DNA of 64,000 nucleotides. It comes from Piper betle. Lineage: Eukaryota > Streptophyta > Magnoliopsida > Piperales > Piperaceae. Below are positions 22,808 to 35,917 of this stretch, piece after piece. The DNA lies in assembly GCA_033002965.1 (NCBI GenBank), contig JAURVB010001728.1, positions 1 to 64,000 of the forward strand, given 5' to 3'. Positions within the stretch are counted from its first letter, which is position 1; the number at the start of each line of letters is the position of its first letter. The notes beneath the pieces are model-generated. The model was not told the DNA's origin. It saw only the letters and a list, made by a program, of their open reading frames with translations, and did no database searches. A program made the translations under genes and the position numbers.

Positions 22808-23571
22808 ATGGAAGGACTGAAAGTCGCCACCGCGGACCTGACGGTGTACGTCCACCCTTCCAACTGCGGCAAGGTCGAGCAGGCCGTCCGCCGCCAGGTG
22901 AGCTCCCTCCTCTTCCACTACGACGAGTCCTTCGAAGGCGTCGTCCTGGCCTACACCGCCGCCGTCGAGGACAGCACCGCCCAGATCCTCCCCGGCGTCG
23001 TCCCTTGCGTCGCCGTCGGCGTAAAGTCGAAGCTTTTGCTGTTCTCGCCGCAGCCGGGCATGTACTTGGAGGGGAAGGTGGCCAAGGTCGGGAGGGAGTT
23101 CGTCCACGCCGTCGTTCTCGGCTTCGCTTCGGCGGCGGTCTCGGTTGAGGATGTCAGGGGGAGTTCAGGTACAGGGATAGGAACGGGGATGGAGTTTTTG
23201 CTAGCAGGGTTCATCGGCGGCATCGGATCGGGGCTGGGAGTGTGGTGAGGTTTGTGGTGAAGAATTTTGATGAGGATGCGCTTCATATATCTGGTTCTTT
23301 GATGCCTGGTGATACCGGGTGTGTGAAATATTTGTGCAAGTATGGAAAAGAAGATGATTCCGGACATGGAGGAGATTGGTCTGCTATGCATGAAAACATT
23401 ACAGAAGATGGAGGAAATTCAATGAGGGAGCGAGGAGATGATGATAGAGAAACATCACAAATGCATGGTGTCGGTGGTGATAAAGTTGGTCAATTTGATG
23501 CACAAGGGAGTGGAGATGGTCCAAAATCAGAGAGGTTGCATAAGTCTAAACGAAGGAAAACTGCTGGTTAG
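22808..23571 (+). CDS. RPA43: RNA polymerase I subunit RPA43, single exon, about 254 aa, one apparent frameshift
   Basis: RPA43 is the Pol I stalk subunit (counterpart of Rpb7) involved in rRNA synthesis in the nucleolus. The protein starts MEGLKVATADLTVYVHPSN, continues with the SHS2-like domain (LLFHYDESFEGVVLAY, VPCVAVGVKSKLLLFSPQPG) and an OB-type part containing EGKVAKVGREFVHAVVLGF, then VVRFVVKNFDEDALHISGSL, and ends in a basic KSERLHKSKRRKTAG tail that could localise it to the nucleus. The frame breaks in the GGGGG run at 23157-23161. One extra G gives VRGEFRYRDRNGDGVFASR and continues without stops, and the corrected length is exactly 255 codons. I therefore read this as one intact gene with a one-base sequence undercall. 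Confidence 0.85.
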
Positions 23572-24495
23572 TGAATTTGGATGTATTACATGTAACAACT
23601 AAGGCTATGGGATTGATCATTGGAAGGGTAGGTTGGAAATTTTTGCCAGTATCTTCATGTTGATTGCGAGAAATGGCCACCTTTTTGTTGGAATGCTTAG
23701 CCGGAATTGGATGCTGATTGGAGTCATTCAAATGCTTGGGACTCCTGGTATGACTACATCTTGAGTTAGTTTTGATCATTTTGAATTATATGTTTGAATA
23801 ACTCATCTCTTAACTGTACTTTTTGAATTGCCACCGAGAAAACCCTATTGCAAAAGTGTATCAGTTTGAATGTTAGATTTTGAAGTTTGTGAATTTTCTT
23901 TCTTAGGGTACTACTGCTTAATGAATGTGATTTCATGCTGATATCCATGGGTGTGTGAATTGTTATTATATCTGCTAAACTAATTATACTCCCTGTTATT
24001 GATTTTTTGGAATCTTACTTTTAGTTATTCAAAGTTTTTTTAATATCTACTGAAGGTAGAAAGGGAAAACCTCTCAAGTCTCAGAGAGAGACCAGTTTTC
24101 TTGATAGAGCGCGAGGCTGTTCCTTAAACTAAAGATGTGCCAAATGGTAACAACAAGTGCAAACAAAGAAGATAAGATCATAAAAAATTCACGCGTGGTA
24201 TAAAAAACGGGCGTTAGTCTTTTAACCTTGTCATTGTATACTGTTAGCAACTTGTGTAACATTTCTGGCCATTAAGAATAAGCATTTGCTACTATTTAGA
24301 TGGATGCTTTTTGCTTCCTGTTGTATACAAGCAGTGCATCTATAAACAATTGAAAAGCTAAGATTTATGGGTTTACACCTAAAGGTCGAATTAGTCATTG
24401 TCAATAAGAGTATAAATAAATGTATGTATGGAGAATATTTCTCCATATAATCTAGCTGCTTATGAGAAACAAAATGAAACAAATGGGTAGTGGTT

Positions 24496-25020
24496 CTAGG
24501 ACACTCGCCAGGGCGAGACACTTGATTGAAACTCGTATGACTTGGGTACAATATCTCGGAGTACGATGTTGGTTATCTCTCTGTAGACCCTCTCTGATGG
24601 GTGGAACCTGTCAAAGAACATATACTTGCTAGGACTTCTGCAGAGTCCACTCAAAACAGTACAAAGAGGCCCTGCTTCAAGGATTCCACTGCCGCAGCAT
24701 CCTTTCGCCACTTCTTCAAAACCTGAACCACAACCCCGAGAAGCATTAAAATCAATGCAAATCATCATACATAAAACACGATCTTGTTTGTATGGGTGAT
24801 TGTTGTTGTTCAGCAACAAATACTTAAGACTTTTTGTGAATGTAATTGAGTATGTTCTTAAGCTTTTCTAACATACCATATTTGGAGGGGTTGGTCATCA
24901 TAGCCGGTGCATAGAGATCAACATAGACAATTTTCCTACACAACTTTAAGCTTCTTGTTGTAGGCAATTGCGTCGGCAATCTTCTCTTGTGCACAAGCTG
25001 AGAAATTACATCTTGAATCC
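24496..25020 (-). pseudogene. GDSL esterase/lipase remnant (C-terminal two exons only)
   Basis: The minus-strand exon at about 24727-24496 encodes FEEVAKGCCGSGILEAGPLC and then DRFHPSERVY, the GDSL-lipase block V with the catalytic Asp and His (DxxH). A second piece at about 25015-24874 encodes CNFSACAQEKIADAIAYNKK and, after an in-frame stop and a gap of roughly ten residues, KIVYVDLYAPAMMTNPSKY. The two are separated by an intron with GTATGT...CAG borders. The N-terminal GDSL block and the rest of the gene are absent upstream. Truncation plus the internal stop make it a pseudogene. Confidence 0.8.
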
Positions 25021-25457
25021 GGTTTTGTGTTTACATCTTATCAAAAAGCTAATGAAAGAAGCTTGAGCTTTTGTGTTTGCTTGATTTGGTTTAGTTTAAA
25101 GTTTGATATTCCTTTTTATTGAAAACTTTTTTTTTGATGACTTTTATATTGAAAATCATGTGTGGAATAATGAAAAAGTGCAAAACTTTCACAACATCTT
25201 GGGCACAAACATAAATATTTATGATTATTTTATTTATGTATTTGAATTGCTTCTTAATATTAAATTTTATCGTAAAAATTTGAAGACAAACGTAACATCA
25301 AGTTGTGTAGATTTAAAAATCATATAAAGCTTATTTAATTAGTTTTTTCTTTTCGAAAAAAAAACATATTTAATATTTTAACCAAGTCCGTCCTATCTTC
25401 TTCCTCACCAGTCCGAAGTTAGACTGCATTTCCCGCTCCTTCTTACTCCCCTTCACC

Positions 25458-28400
25458 ATGCTTCCCTCTCCTCCTCCTCACCTCTCCTCCCCTCCCCACT
25501 ACCTACCAACCCCTTGCTCTTCCCTCCACGCCCCACCTGCACCGCCATCCTCCACCCTTCCGACCTACCACCACCACCTCCCCGCCTCAAGGCCGCACCA
25601 CACCTCAAAAGCCGTCTTCTTTCCGACAACCGACGCTTTTCCGTTCTTGGGTCGGAGACTCCGTCGGAAACGATCAAAAGCCGGGTTCTTTCCGATTACC
25701 GGCGCTTTTCCGACGGTGAATCGGAGATTCCGTCGGAAACGATCGAAGGCCGGGTTCTTTCGGATTACCGACGGTTTTTGGGCGATGGGTTGGAGATTCC
25801 GTCGGAGATGTACAACGATCTCATCCGGGCGTGCTGCCGGGCCGGCCACGTCGATGCGTCGCTGCGGTTTTTGATGGATATGGAAGGAATGGGTCTGCGG
25901 CCGCGGCGCCGGTCGTATGTGTGCGTCATCGAGGCGCTGGGGAGCGTCGGGAGGACGTCGGAGGCGGAGGCGGTGCTCCTGGAGATGAGGAGGGCGGGGT
26001 TGGGCCCGACTGTGGAGTCCTACAACGCCTTGCTAAAGGGGTTGTTGAGGAAGGGCCTGCTCAAGCTCGTCGATCGTGTTCTGGCGGAAATGAGCGATCT
26101 TGGTCTTGAGCATAACCGGGAGACGCTGCTCTTGCTGTTTGATAGTTATGCGCATGCTGGGCGGTTCAAAGATGCCTGCTTTGTGCTCGGGAAAATGCAG
26201 GATGGCGGGTTTGGTGTTGATTCAAGGGTTTACTGTAAAATTCTTGAGCTCTATCAGGACAGTGGGATGTGGAAGAAGGCTACTAGTCTTCTGAGTGAGA
26301 TGCGTGGATTGGGGATTGCGAGGGATAGAGAGTTGTATAACAGCATCATTGATAGTTTGGGGAAGAATGGTCAGGTGGATGATGCAGTGGAAGCTTTTGA
26401 GAGCATGAGAAATGATGGTGTGAGGCCGGACATACACACTTGGAATTTGTTGATCAGATGGTGTTGTAAAGCTGGGGATCTTGGTCGGGCTGTTGAGTTT
26501 TTCTATGAGATGCAAAGGCAGGGGATTTATCCGGATCCGAATATTTTTCTGAAGATTGTTAGCCGGTTGGGTGATCAAGGTAGATGGGGCGAGATCAAGG
26601 GATTGTTTGAAGGGATGAAGCTGCAGGGTCTTCGTGAGAGTAGCATTGTTTTTGCCGTGTTGGTTGACATTTATGGGCAATATGGAAAGTTTGATGATGT
26701 TGCCGATTGCTTGGCTGCATTAAAATCTGAAGGGGTTCAACTGTCTGTTAACATTCTATGTGCGCTAGCAAATGCTTATGCTCAACAGGTTTGTTGCATT
26801 GTATTGATTTAAAATAAAAGATTTTCCATTCATGTATATTTTGTGTAGCTACTTTTGTGCGGACAGTAACTATTGCTTGGAAGTAAGTAAACTGCAGGCG
26901 GAAAATGCTTGCATTAATAGCTGATAAACTTTAGGTACTACTCCTGATTCATGGTTGCAACCACTAAGCTCACACTCATGCTTGTAGTGTTCAGTGAGGA
27001 ACTGGTATATTTATAAATGATATTCTCTTTCTTTAGTACATTAAAGAGCGAACATGCAATTTGGATGAAATAAGGAACATCATAAGAGTTTGTTTATGGG
27101 TAACACATGGTTACATGGGTGATAAAGTCTACATTTTAAGAAAGTTGTTTGTATTTTCTACTTTAAGCATTCCTACGTTCTTGCTGGGGGAAGAATCAAC
27201 AACTCTTTCTTTTCATCTACAAGGGTATGTGTGAGCAGACTGTGAAAATTTTGAGATTGATGGAAGCTGAAGGCATTGAACCGAATCTAGTGATGCTTAA
27301 TATGCTCATCAATGCATTTGGCATAGCTGGAAGACATTTGGAAGCTCAATCAGTTTTTGATCATATAAAAGAGAGTGTAAGCTTTTTCCCAATTAGCATC
27401 CAAGAGCCCGTGCTGTATAATTTGTAACAATTCTTTTGCTTGACTTTTTTCTTGCTGGATGAAGGGAATTGCTCCAGACATGGTTACATATACCACACTC
27501 ATGAAGGCATATATTAGATCAAAGAAGTTCAATTTTGTAAGTTCTTCGCACTATAATTATTGAAGTTTAACATTTCCTTTTAAAATAAAACGTTGATACT
27601 AATCTGAAACTTCTCTCATGCAATTTAATTGCTTTGACAACCATTGATTTGTAAATTAGAAAGTTATTTATAAATGGATGAAAGCCAATTTGGCAAGAAA
27701 TTTTGCCACATGTCTTTCCAAATGAAAAACAGGTCTGTCAATGATCTGTAATATTGGAATATAGAATGCGTCAATATTTGAACGTTTTACGTTTATGGTA
27801 CTTGTTGGCTGCTACATCCTGAAGCAAATGGAATAGATGCTAACTATTAATAAAGGTTTAATTGTACTTATTAAAATAGCCTCAATGATGTGTTGAACTA
27901 GTATAAATGGTCTTTTGCTTGGAGTATGTGCAATGTCCCAGTTCTGAACAGTTTTATTAATAAATTCCACATAAGTAAGGTGATCATGCTAGTATAAAAT
28001 TTCTTAAATACGGATAGGAAGGGATGAATGTGATTTATATTTAAAGGCTGACTAATTCATACGCGTATGTGCTATTAAAAAGTCAGCTCTTCGCATGAAG
28101 TGTTTCAGACTTCAGTGTTATGAGACAAATGAGGTTTATTGTGGAATAGAGTGATTATTGTGGGAGTGTTTTGTGATTAGAGGATAATAGAAAGACAATT
28201 GTTTGTGTTCTGTTTGCTTACTTGGAACATTGGGCTCATTGTTTTGTTCCTAGACTGCTTAAGATTACATGAGTTATCTTCTTTTTAGTTTTCCTATGAT
28301 TACTTGTATAACACATTTGTTCAAATTTTAAACTATGAAATGCTCATTTGTAGATTCCAACAATATACAAAGAAATGAAATCTGCTGGATGCACTCCTGA

Positions 28401-28461
28401 CAGGAAAGCGCAAGAGATGTTCCAAGCGGCTTCAGTTGTTCTTGAACAAAGGCGTGGTTAG
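25458..28461 (+). CDS. P-class pentatricopeptide repeat protein, 4 exons, 12 PPR motifs
   Basis: Exons: about 25458-26788, 27224-27376, 27465-27536 and 28354-28461; all splice sites are usable and all junctions are phase 0. From about 25799 the protein is twelve consecutive 35-residue PPR motifs (for example LYNSIIDSLGKNGQVDDAVE and TYTTLMKAYIRSKKF), followed by a short tail ending EQRRG. PPR proteins of this class bind organellar RNA; which organelle is not clear here. The start is uncertain. The PPR frame stays open back to 25382 but has no ATG. The plausible ATG at 25458 is in the adjacent frame and would join if one base were missing from a C-run between 25458 and about 25610. The region before the repeats contains three 23-residue tandem copies (25610-25816). 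Confidence 0.88.
25610..25816 (+). repeat. Three in-frame 69-bp tandem repeats in the PPR N-terminus
   Basis: Units at 25610-25678, 25679-25747 and 25748-25816 encode SRLLSDNRRFSVLGSETPSE..., SRVLSDYRRFSDGESEIPSE... and GRVLSDYRRFLGDGLEIPSE.... Together they place a 23-residue repeat between the targeting region and the first PPR motif. It is not a PPR motif itself. Confidence 0.9.
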
Positions 28462-29950
28462 CAATCATGACTTGAATTTTTTTGATTTATTTATGTTTTG
28501 TTCAAATAACTATATTTGGTTGGATTGTGCAGGCTAGCATGTTGCACAAGAGAACAACATTTTGTACAATGAGTGCAATTATACAGAATGCTGGTATCAG
28601 TCGCATTTGTCATCTTTACTGATTGTGATTTGAAATTTTGGCTGACTGTGCAAATGCACTATATATCCTGAGGATGGAGGCACACAAATAAAATTAAGTT
28701 TGATTGACAATGATCATAAGAAACCACTGAACGAGGAATCGAGATTCAAATGCTGCTGTACCCCCAAAGAGTTTCCTACAAAATGGTTTGTAAAGACAAG
28801 CTTTAACTTTTTCCTCTCCAAACAATCCTAGAAAAGCCAGCCGCCTATGGCTTTGGCCAGGACAATTGTGCATGGATGCCATCATTCTGGTTCTGTAGAA
28901 ATCTGAAGGTGCACTAACCTGTCAGCCGTGAGCCGATGCTTTGGATCAACTGAAGAGGTGGACAAAGCGGGAAGATCCTATTTTTTTAGTTGCACAAAAG
29001 TTGATTTTTTGCGAAGGGTGAATGATGACGACAAAACAGGTTTTTTTCATGAAACAGCCCCTATTGTGTGCTGATCTTGCAAGTTGATTTGCAGGTGGAT
29101 ATGAATTCTTTGTGTTAATCAAGTGAATTGGTTTCTGATGAAAACAAGCAGAAGGATCCATCCATTACTGAACTCCCACTTTGATGTGGGCTATGAATTG
29201 TATCTTTTCTTATTAAAGGCATGAGCATGGTCCTAGGCACAGAATAATAAAAACATGGTGGAAATCATGATGCCTGCTTCTTAATTTCAAACTTTAATTT
29301 AAGCACTAGCAGTCTGGTCTCTCTGGAGACATCTCATGTGAAAAGAATAATAAATCCTTCTGGAGGAGAATGCGTTTTGGCAGCGCCTGGGAGCCATTGG
29401 GGATGCTAAGCGTCCCCAACCGCAATCGTCAACCGTGAGGGTACTTGGCATCCCTCTCGGGAAGGGCCAAAATTTTTTCGGGTATACTATATCAGTACAT
29501 AGACGTAAGTTATCGCTGGTGGTATTAAGTATAAACCTATTCGTCCTTAATACCTAGTTTGGATCCATTTAATTTGTAGTAAAGAAATGTAAAAAAGTAA
29601 TATCATCATCAATGTTATTGTTATTATTATATTTCAAAATCATGGAAGTTTAGAGTGATATCATCTTCTCAAATCCGAACCAGAAAGAGGGATTTTAATA
29701 TCCCCTGTTTGATGAATGCGAACCAGAAAGATATAAATGTCCAAGTTGAACAATGTCAAAGAAGCAGAAATTTCACATCTTATGGGTTTAGCCATATTGC
29801 AGTTCTTCCAGTTGCTTTTACAGAACTTCTTTCTAAGTATCCTTATTAATTGGGAAAAGTTTCCGCCACCAACAACGGGAAAGCAATTGTCGCATCAAAA
29901 CGAAGCTGACAGAAAAGTAGGCAGAAGAATATAGAGAGTACCTCTCAGGT
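28462..29950. other. 3' region of the PPR gene and intergenic sequence
   Basis: The first few hundred bases are probably PPR 3' UTR. The remainder shows no recognisable gene or element; scattered short frames have no conserved motif. Confidence 0.4.
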
Positions 29951-29959
29951 GTCACCTAG

Positions 29960-30339
29960 CACACGGGGGAGGAAGAACATAGAATTTTGGCCCAGCACGC
30001 AGCTTCGTCGGGTTGAGAACCAGAGTCAGGACCATCAAACCGCATCATGTTGGCATCGCATATGTGGTGCTCTTAGGTAGGCCACCTCCAAGAATTATCA
30101 TGTCAGTCTTGCGAGGACTTGCATGCACAGCCTCACCATTCATTGCCTTTATGTCTGCTCACCATGCAACATCCACATGTGAGTGATGAGGATGGACCAA
30201 CACGACAATCACAAGTTTCAGTACTAGCCTACCCTGGACAACATCTACCACTTTCCCAGGGTTGCAAATTGAGTGAACATACGACACATCACTTGCTGAT
30301 CCATCCGTTAAGCTAGGGCAGAAAACCCAAATATTATTC
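29960..30339 (-). pseudogene. Deoxyhypusine synthase (or DHS-derived homospermidine synthase) fragment
   Basis: The minus strand from 30339 encodes [20 protein letters not shown] and then PGKVVDVVQ. After an apparent retained intron (GTAGGC...GAGCAG, about 90 bp), it continues [26 protein letters not shown] and, after a 2-nt frame change, [10 protein letters not shown]. It then resumes after a gap with [13 protein letters not shown]. These are well-known DHS segments around the NAD/spermidine site. The upstream exons, the C-terminal part and the segment between MMR and FDG are missing, so this is a broken unprocessed fragment. DHS and its homospermidine synthase paralogues cannot be told apart from this piece. 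Confidence 0.8.
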
Positions 30340-30344
30340 TGCAC

Positions 30345-32090
30345 AAGGTGAAAGAAACACCAGATGAAGCATGTAGGTAATTACTCTCACAAATTATTAT
30401 CCCACAGAAAAATAGCTAACTTTAGTTGAAGGTACTAATAAGAATTGTGTTTGCCAAAAGAAGGTTAAAATCAGGATTCCCCACAAAAAAGACACAGTGT
30501 TTTATTTTAAACTCCAGACAAATGTTAAAAAGCATCATGATCTTGATTAAAATTTGGCATAGACACATCGTTCACAATGACAAAATTATTTCACAATACA
30601 CTCATCCCATTGATTAAAAGAACCTGTCGTCCTTACCAATGGACTGTATTAATCCATGCTACAAACAGCCCAAAAAAACACACCTGGACCAAACACTACT
30701 CCCCAAACAGAGCACACAACGCAAACAAGCTAACAAAAATGAAACAAACAGGCTAACAAGAGTGAAACAAAAAAGAAGAGATCAAATCGTTTCAAAGAAA
30801 AATGGTTATTGGACGCTAACGAGGAACGAGATTGGGGCCGAGCTTTCGTTTCAAACAATACTCCTCCCTCGTCACCGTCCCGGCCGCCTACTGGACCTCC
30901 GACGACCTTCAGCCGGCAGTGAAGCCCCAGAGCAAGGCGGACAGGGAGAAAGGTTATTACCCGCGCTATATAAATTTTTTTAAAAGTTCATATTATTAAA
31001 ATTTAAAATTAAATTAATAAATAATTACTTATAAATAGAGTTTATATTATTAATTTATATTATATATGCACATTATTCGGGCCAAATAAGAGTCAAATCA
31101 GCCTAAACTCGAAACCAATCCGAATAACAACAGATATATTATATATCCAAATTTTCTAATCCGTGCCGACTCAATTAGAAAAGCTCAAATACAGTAAAAT
31201 GTGTAGACATTGGATATCTGAACTCATTATTAATTGTGACTAATTGAATTTTGCGTGCTTTTTTCTAGTTAAAGTTTTTCGTAGAATGAAGAATGTAAAA
31301 GTTGTTGGCTTTCCCCTAATAATAAATTATACCCTATAACATCAAAAGCAGTTTTATGAACAAATGTAAAAATAGAACTCTATTGGAAAATATGTGGTTG
31401 TTCAATTAGGAAAAAATTTGAGAAAATATCATAAATACCTAAATTTTAAAAAAAAATTCAAAAATAGCCAAATGTTGAAAATTATATCAAGCTTCATTTT
31501 TCTCTCAAATTCAATTCCCTAAACTATCATAGCAAGTGGGGTTAGATAATTAGCAAAATTATTTAATAACACACTTGTTTTTATTACTCCCTGTGTATGC
31601 GGCTTTTACTAAAAATAAAGGAAAATAACAATGAGTAGAATGAGAGTTTTAGGATGGAAATGATCAATACAATTTGACATGGATCCAACTGACACTAAAA
31701 ACTTATGAAAAATTAAAAATAAGTAAAAAATTGACTTGTTGATTAAAGAGGGTTAGTGAAACTAACAATTGAATTTATATTGTTAAAGTAGATCGATAAC
31801 ACAAATAGTATTATATTATAAATTTACTCTGAATGAGATTACAATTATTAATGAGCTTAAGTTGTAAATCTATTGTGAATCTCTTCTTATTTTTTATTTT
31901 TTAGTTTCACAGAAATAGAGGTGTGTAAACTGATTAACAGGCTGTAATATTTTTTAGGAGGGAGTGTGAATTACATAAAAATTATGTGAATATGATTCAT
32001 ACTTAAAAATCTAATCTTACGTACTTATTAATGTGGATTTACAGCCCAGATTTAGGGGTGCAAATGAGATTGTCAATTACATTAACCCGC
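30345..32090. other. AT-rich intergenic region, no gene recognised
   Basis: There are no frames with recognisable content. A small GC-rich patch at 30860-30950 opens a short frame without similarity to known families. Confidence 0.4.
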
Positions 32091-32096
32091 CCCCTC

Positions 32097-32539
32097 ACTT
32101 GGTAGAAGGAAAGATAGTTGCTACACACACTTGTGCTTAGTGTATTGTTACTTTCGTTCATGTTTTTGTCTATGTTTGATGAATGTTCACGTATATTTAT
32201 TCGATGTATTATGATGTATGCTTTAACCAGCTTATGTATCAATAGATCAAACATGGTATTAGGTTTCTTGATGAAACACTAAGATTTCAATTTCAGTAGT
32301 TATTTTGATATATGTATTCCCATATTTATACATTTATATTTTTGTTGCACACATCCATTTATCTTTTTAGTTGAGTATTGGCTACACATGCAGTGGTGTA
32401 TTCCTTTCTCAAGACGTTAGGAGGGTTGTTTCAGTATGTTTCTCATTTGAGTCTTACAGATTAATCGATTTACACATGATTCGACTCGATCGTAACAGTT
32501 ATGATCTCATTCTTAGGTAAACCGGATTTAAGGTGTTAC
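32097..32539 (+). mobile_element. 3' end fragment of an LTR related to the one at 47.4-48.7 kb
   Basis: The sequence from TGCTACACACACTTGTGCT to GGTAAACCGGATTTAAGGTGTTACA aligns by eye along its length with 48230-48669. Both end in GTGTTACA preceded by GGTAAACCGGATT. The rest of the LTR is missing upstream. Confidence 0.65.
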
Positions 32540-35500
32540 ACTCGGCGTCGCCTGGATGGATACTATGTCGTTCCGGCTTTGACTTTAGGTTTTTATTGGA
32601 GTCGACTCTAGTTGGGTTTAGAACTGAGTTTATTGTGAGTCTAGATTGGTTGTGTGCGTTGACCTGTGTCATGGTTTTCAAGGTCTCCCGGCCACCTAAG
32701 TGTGGAAACCCTAAGTATGGGCACCCTATGCTGAGCGCACAGGCACCCTCCGACTGCCCTTGCGCCAACAAATTTAGGGTTAGAATTTTAGGTAAGGGCC
32801 CCTCCTTTTGGCTAGCACAAAGGCACCCCACCGGGCCTTTGCACCTAGGCCTGCACTTGCGTGCAGTTCGCCAGTTCATGCAACTTTGACATGCGTGTTC
32901 AATTTTCTTGGCTTTTTATGGTATGGTTGTCAAAGACAAGCGCAAAGGCACTAGGAGAGCACCCTTGCATTGGGACCTTTTTCCTCTTCTATAAATTTCC
33001 CCCTTCTCCTTCATTTTTCACCTTTTTTCTCTCCTTGCTCTTCTTCCTTCTAACTCTCCCCTTACTCCTTGGCTTCCCCTCTCCTTCAGATCTTCCTAAC
33101 CTCCTCGAGCCTCTCCAAGCTTGGCCAATTACTTAGGGTTGAAAGTTTTAGAGTAAGAAGCCCTGAGAGACCTCCCATAGGAACCAATTGAGGTAATGGT
33201 CTCACTTTTAGCCCTATTTCGTGATTGTTATGCATGTGTTGTTATTGTTTTGTTGAGTTTTTATAGTATTTTATTTTTATAGATATATAGCTTAAGATCA
33301 GTTAGAACATGGCTTCATCGCCTTGGAAGCCATATAAAAATATTTATGCCTTTTTTACTGCTATATGATCACTATTTTACACTATTTTAGTAGAAAAATC
33401 ATATCTCATGGTGTGGATTGTAGATCCACATGATTCTTATCTTGTTAGCTTCAAAAGAGTTAGATCTACAAGTTTTATTGAGTTTTTTATTCCTATTATA
33501 GCCTGTATGAGTATATATGAGTGACAAACTTGACAAAAGGTGATAGCTATCCTGTTTATAGTGACCCAGCTGCCCTTTTCCCCAATTTTTACACCATGTT
33601 TTAAGTTGTATTTGGATGCAATATTTTGCATTATTGTAGAATAGCATGCTAGATATGATCAGATAAAATACCATACTAAAATGATCACTTTAAGTGCTTG
33701 AACAAAATTCCTAAATACGTTGTATGTTTGCTGTATTGTTGATATGCCTTGTCATGCTTTGAGTTTGTGCTCGTTAGTGATGTTGCTAAAAGGCATTGTT
33801 AAAATCTGTAAAAATTACCTAAGTGCTTACTAAGTGTGTATGGGAAACATGTAATTTTTTGGCTAAGTTAAAAATTATTTATGTTGTTAGTCAATTAGGT
33901 TTTGTGAAGTGTATGGGAACGGAGGGTAAAACCATAGTTTCTTAACTTTGGTTTCAAAATCCCCAAACCTAGTTGTTTGGCAGTGAAATTGCATGAAATT
34001 TACATCTAGACCTTAGGATGTATCCCAGTAACATCTCCTAAAAAGTAAAAGACATTGGCTCAATAGATCTAATGTTATGGCTTTTCTAAGGCCAATAGAT
34101 CCAATCAGCTTCAGAAATGACCAAGCCAATGCCTTCCCTTTTTGAGTCCACTCAAAATTAAATCCTTGTAGTTTGGACTTAAAATTTTACAGAATTTAAA
34201 CCCACGGTGTTAGCTAACATTGCCATTTACCCAAATGTATTTGGAGTCTCTAGGCCCAGAATGATACTTAGAAAAATTGGTGCACAACCCAAGAATATTG
34301 TTCTTAGTGCCTAAGCCCAACCATAGCAGGCCTTGTTTACCACATTGACCTATGGGCTAACACTTGGTAATTTTTGTAGCAAATCCTTAGAGTGTCAGGG
34401 CCTACTGATTCAAGTTTAAGCCTATTTAGACACCATTTGGCTTGTTCGAAAAATTATCTGGTTAAGTCCATTCAATAAAAATCCTAAGTATGAGACTTTC
34501 ACTAAATATATATGTAACTCTAAACCCTAAATATGGTTACCTAATGAGGATTAACACTTTATTAAGCAAGTAAGTAAGTTAATTTGGTTTTTTGTGTCGT
34601 GCAAGTGTTGAGGCATTGCCTTGTTTTGCGTGCTGATTTGATCCAAAATTGATTCAAGTTTCATCTGTGTGCTAGGTTACACGAAGTGAGCTCGCCAAGT
34701 TAAGATGAAGCGCTTGACTCATTTAGGTCTGTAGCACCCTCTTCTTCACCTTGTACTTGGTTCTTTGAGTGAGACTTTATCGAGTTTTAGATCTATGATG
34801 ACGTCAACGATATTTTATCTAATCTTTCGGATGTTGGGTCATTTAGCTAAGTTTTTTCATAATTTAATAAAACTTCAAGGATGAGATTTATTGATGATTT
34901 TTGAACGTAAGATCTAGAAACTTAATACATAAGTTTCTTTCTAAGATTATTAAACAAGTACGCACGATTTTACAGATTTTACAAAAAGAGAGTGAGTTGT
35001 ACGGATTGTATAAATTACACTAGTATTCTTTTATACCATACAATAGTACAATATAAATAGGGTATTACAAATGAAATGCTTTTAAAAAATTATGGCACTA
35101 ATCTAACATTATTTTAAGCCACATGAGTTCTGTAGCAAACAATATATAAAGAATGTGAGAGTATAAGTATATTCTTTTATTATATCTTTTTGTCATTGAC
35201 TTGGTTAGTGTATGATTTCCTTATGATATTTAGCTGCATAGGCCCGTAATTATAGCCTAGTGTGGTATAATCTAGAAGTTTTAAAATTTTTTGTGGGTAG
35301 TAAGATACCTATCTCATTATTAAATTATTTGTAGTTGTTTTTAAACCGATAATCAACTCATTTGATTACTGATAGTTTCCTCATATCTATATAGGTGTAT
35401 ACTTTCGGCATAGCTAGCGTGATTGGACGAATCAGAGGGCTCATGGGAGGGGATTGTGCTTGTCGTATTGTTCATTGTTATTAGACCTACGTAGTTTGTG

Positions 35501-35917
35501 GACTTAGCCTATGAACTTATTATGTACATGTTGTATTATTTTGTGGGCTTGTGCCCTAAATTTCTCTTGAATGATGTACGATTGGATTGAGTTAATGTGA
35601 TGATGGATTGGGGTATTGCTTCATATATCTCGAAGTAATCGTTCCATCTATAAAATTATCCCTTTTAGCTACGGCGAAGGTGCTGCCTCTCGTGAATTAG
35701 AGTATTCATACTAGGAGCTTTAAGTTTAAGAGTTTTCTTATGATATCTCGTGATCAATATATATTGTATAAAAATCCGGTAAAATTGTCTTTCTTAATCC
35801 TCCTTGAAGGTTTATATAAAATTTATAAAATAATAATCCTAGAAATAGTTTTCCCATCTATAACATTAAGACTCGGCCCTAATTTGAGAGTTTGGGCCGA
35901 ATTGGAGTGTTACCACA
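32533..35917 (+). mobile_element. Solo LTR, about 3.4 kb, same broad family
   Basis: It starts TGTTACACTCGGCG directly at the end of the preceding LTR fragment and ends near GGAGTGTTACCA, giving imperfect inverted termini. An internal promoter-like CTATAAATTT at about 32989 is followed by a long CT-rich leader (33000-33110). The block at 34680-34900 (GAGCTCGCCAAG, AAGCGCTTGACTC, AGGTCTGTAGCA and later CAAGGATGAGATTTATTGATG) corresponds to 8895-9115 in the first LTR. No gag-pol coding sequence is adjacent. Confidence 0.55.

Noticed and set aside
25514..25516. Start of the PPR protein at 25514
   Set aside because: The codon there is TTG, not ATG. I prefer an ATG at 25458 with one base missing between, but cannot prove it.
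32533..32889. Frames of 118-126 codons on both strands
   Set aside because: They lie in the 5' part of a solo LTR and contain no gag, pol or other domain.
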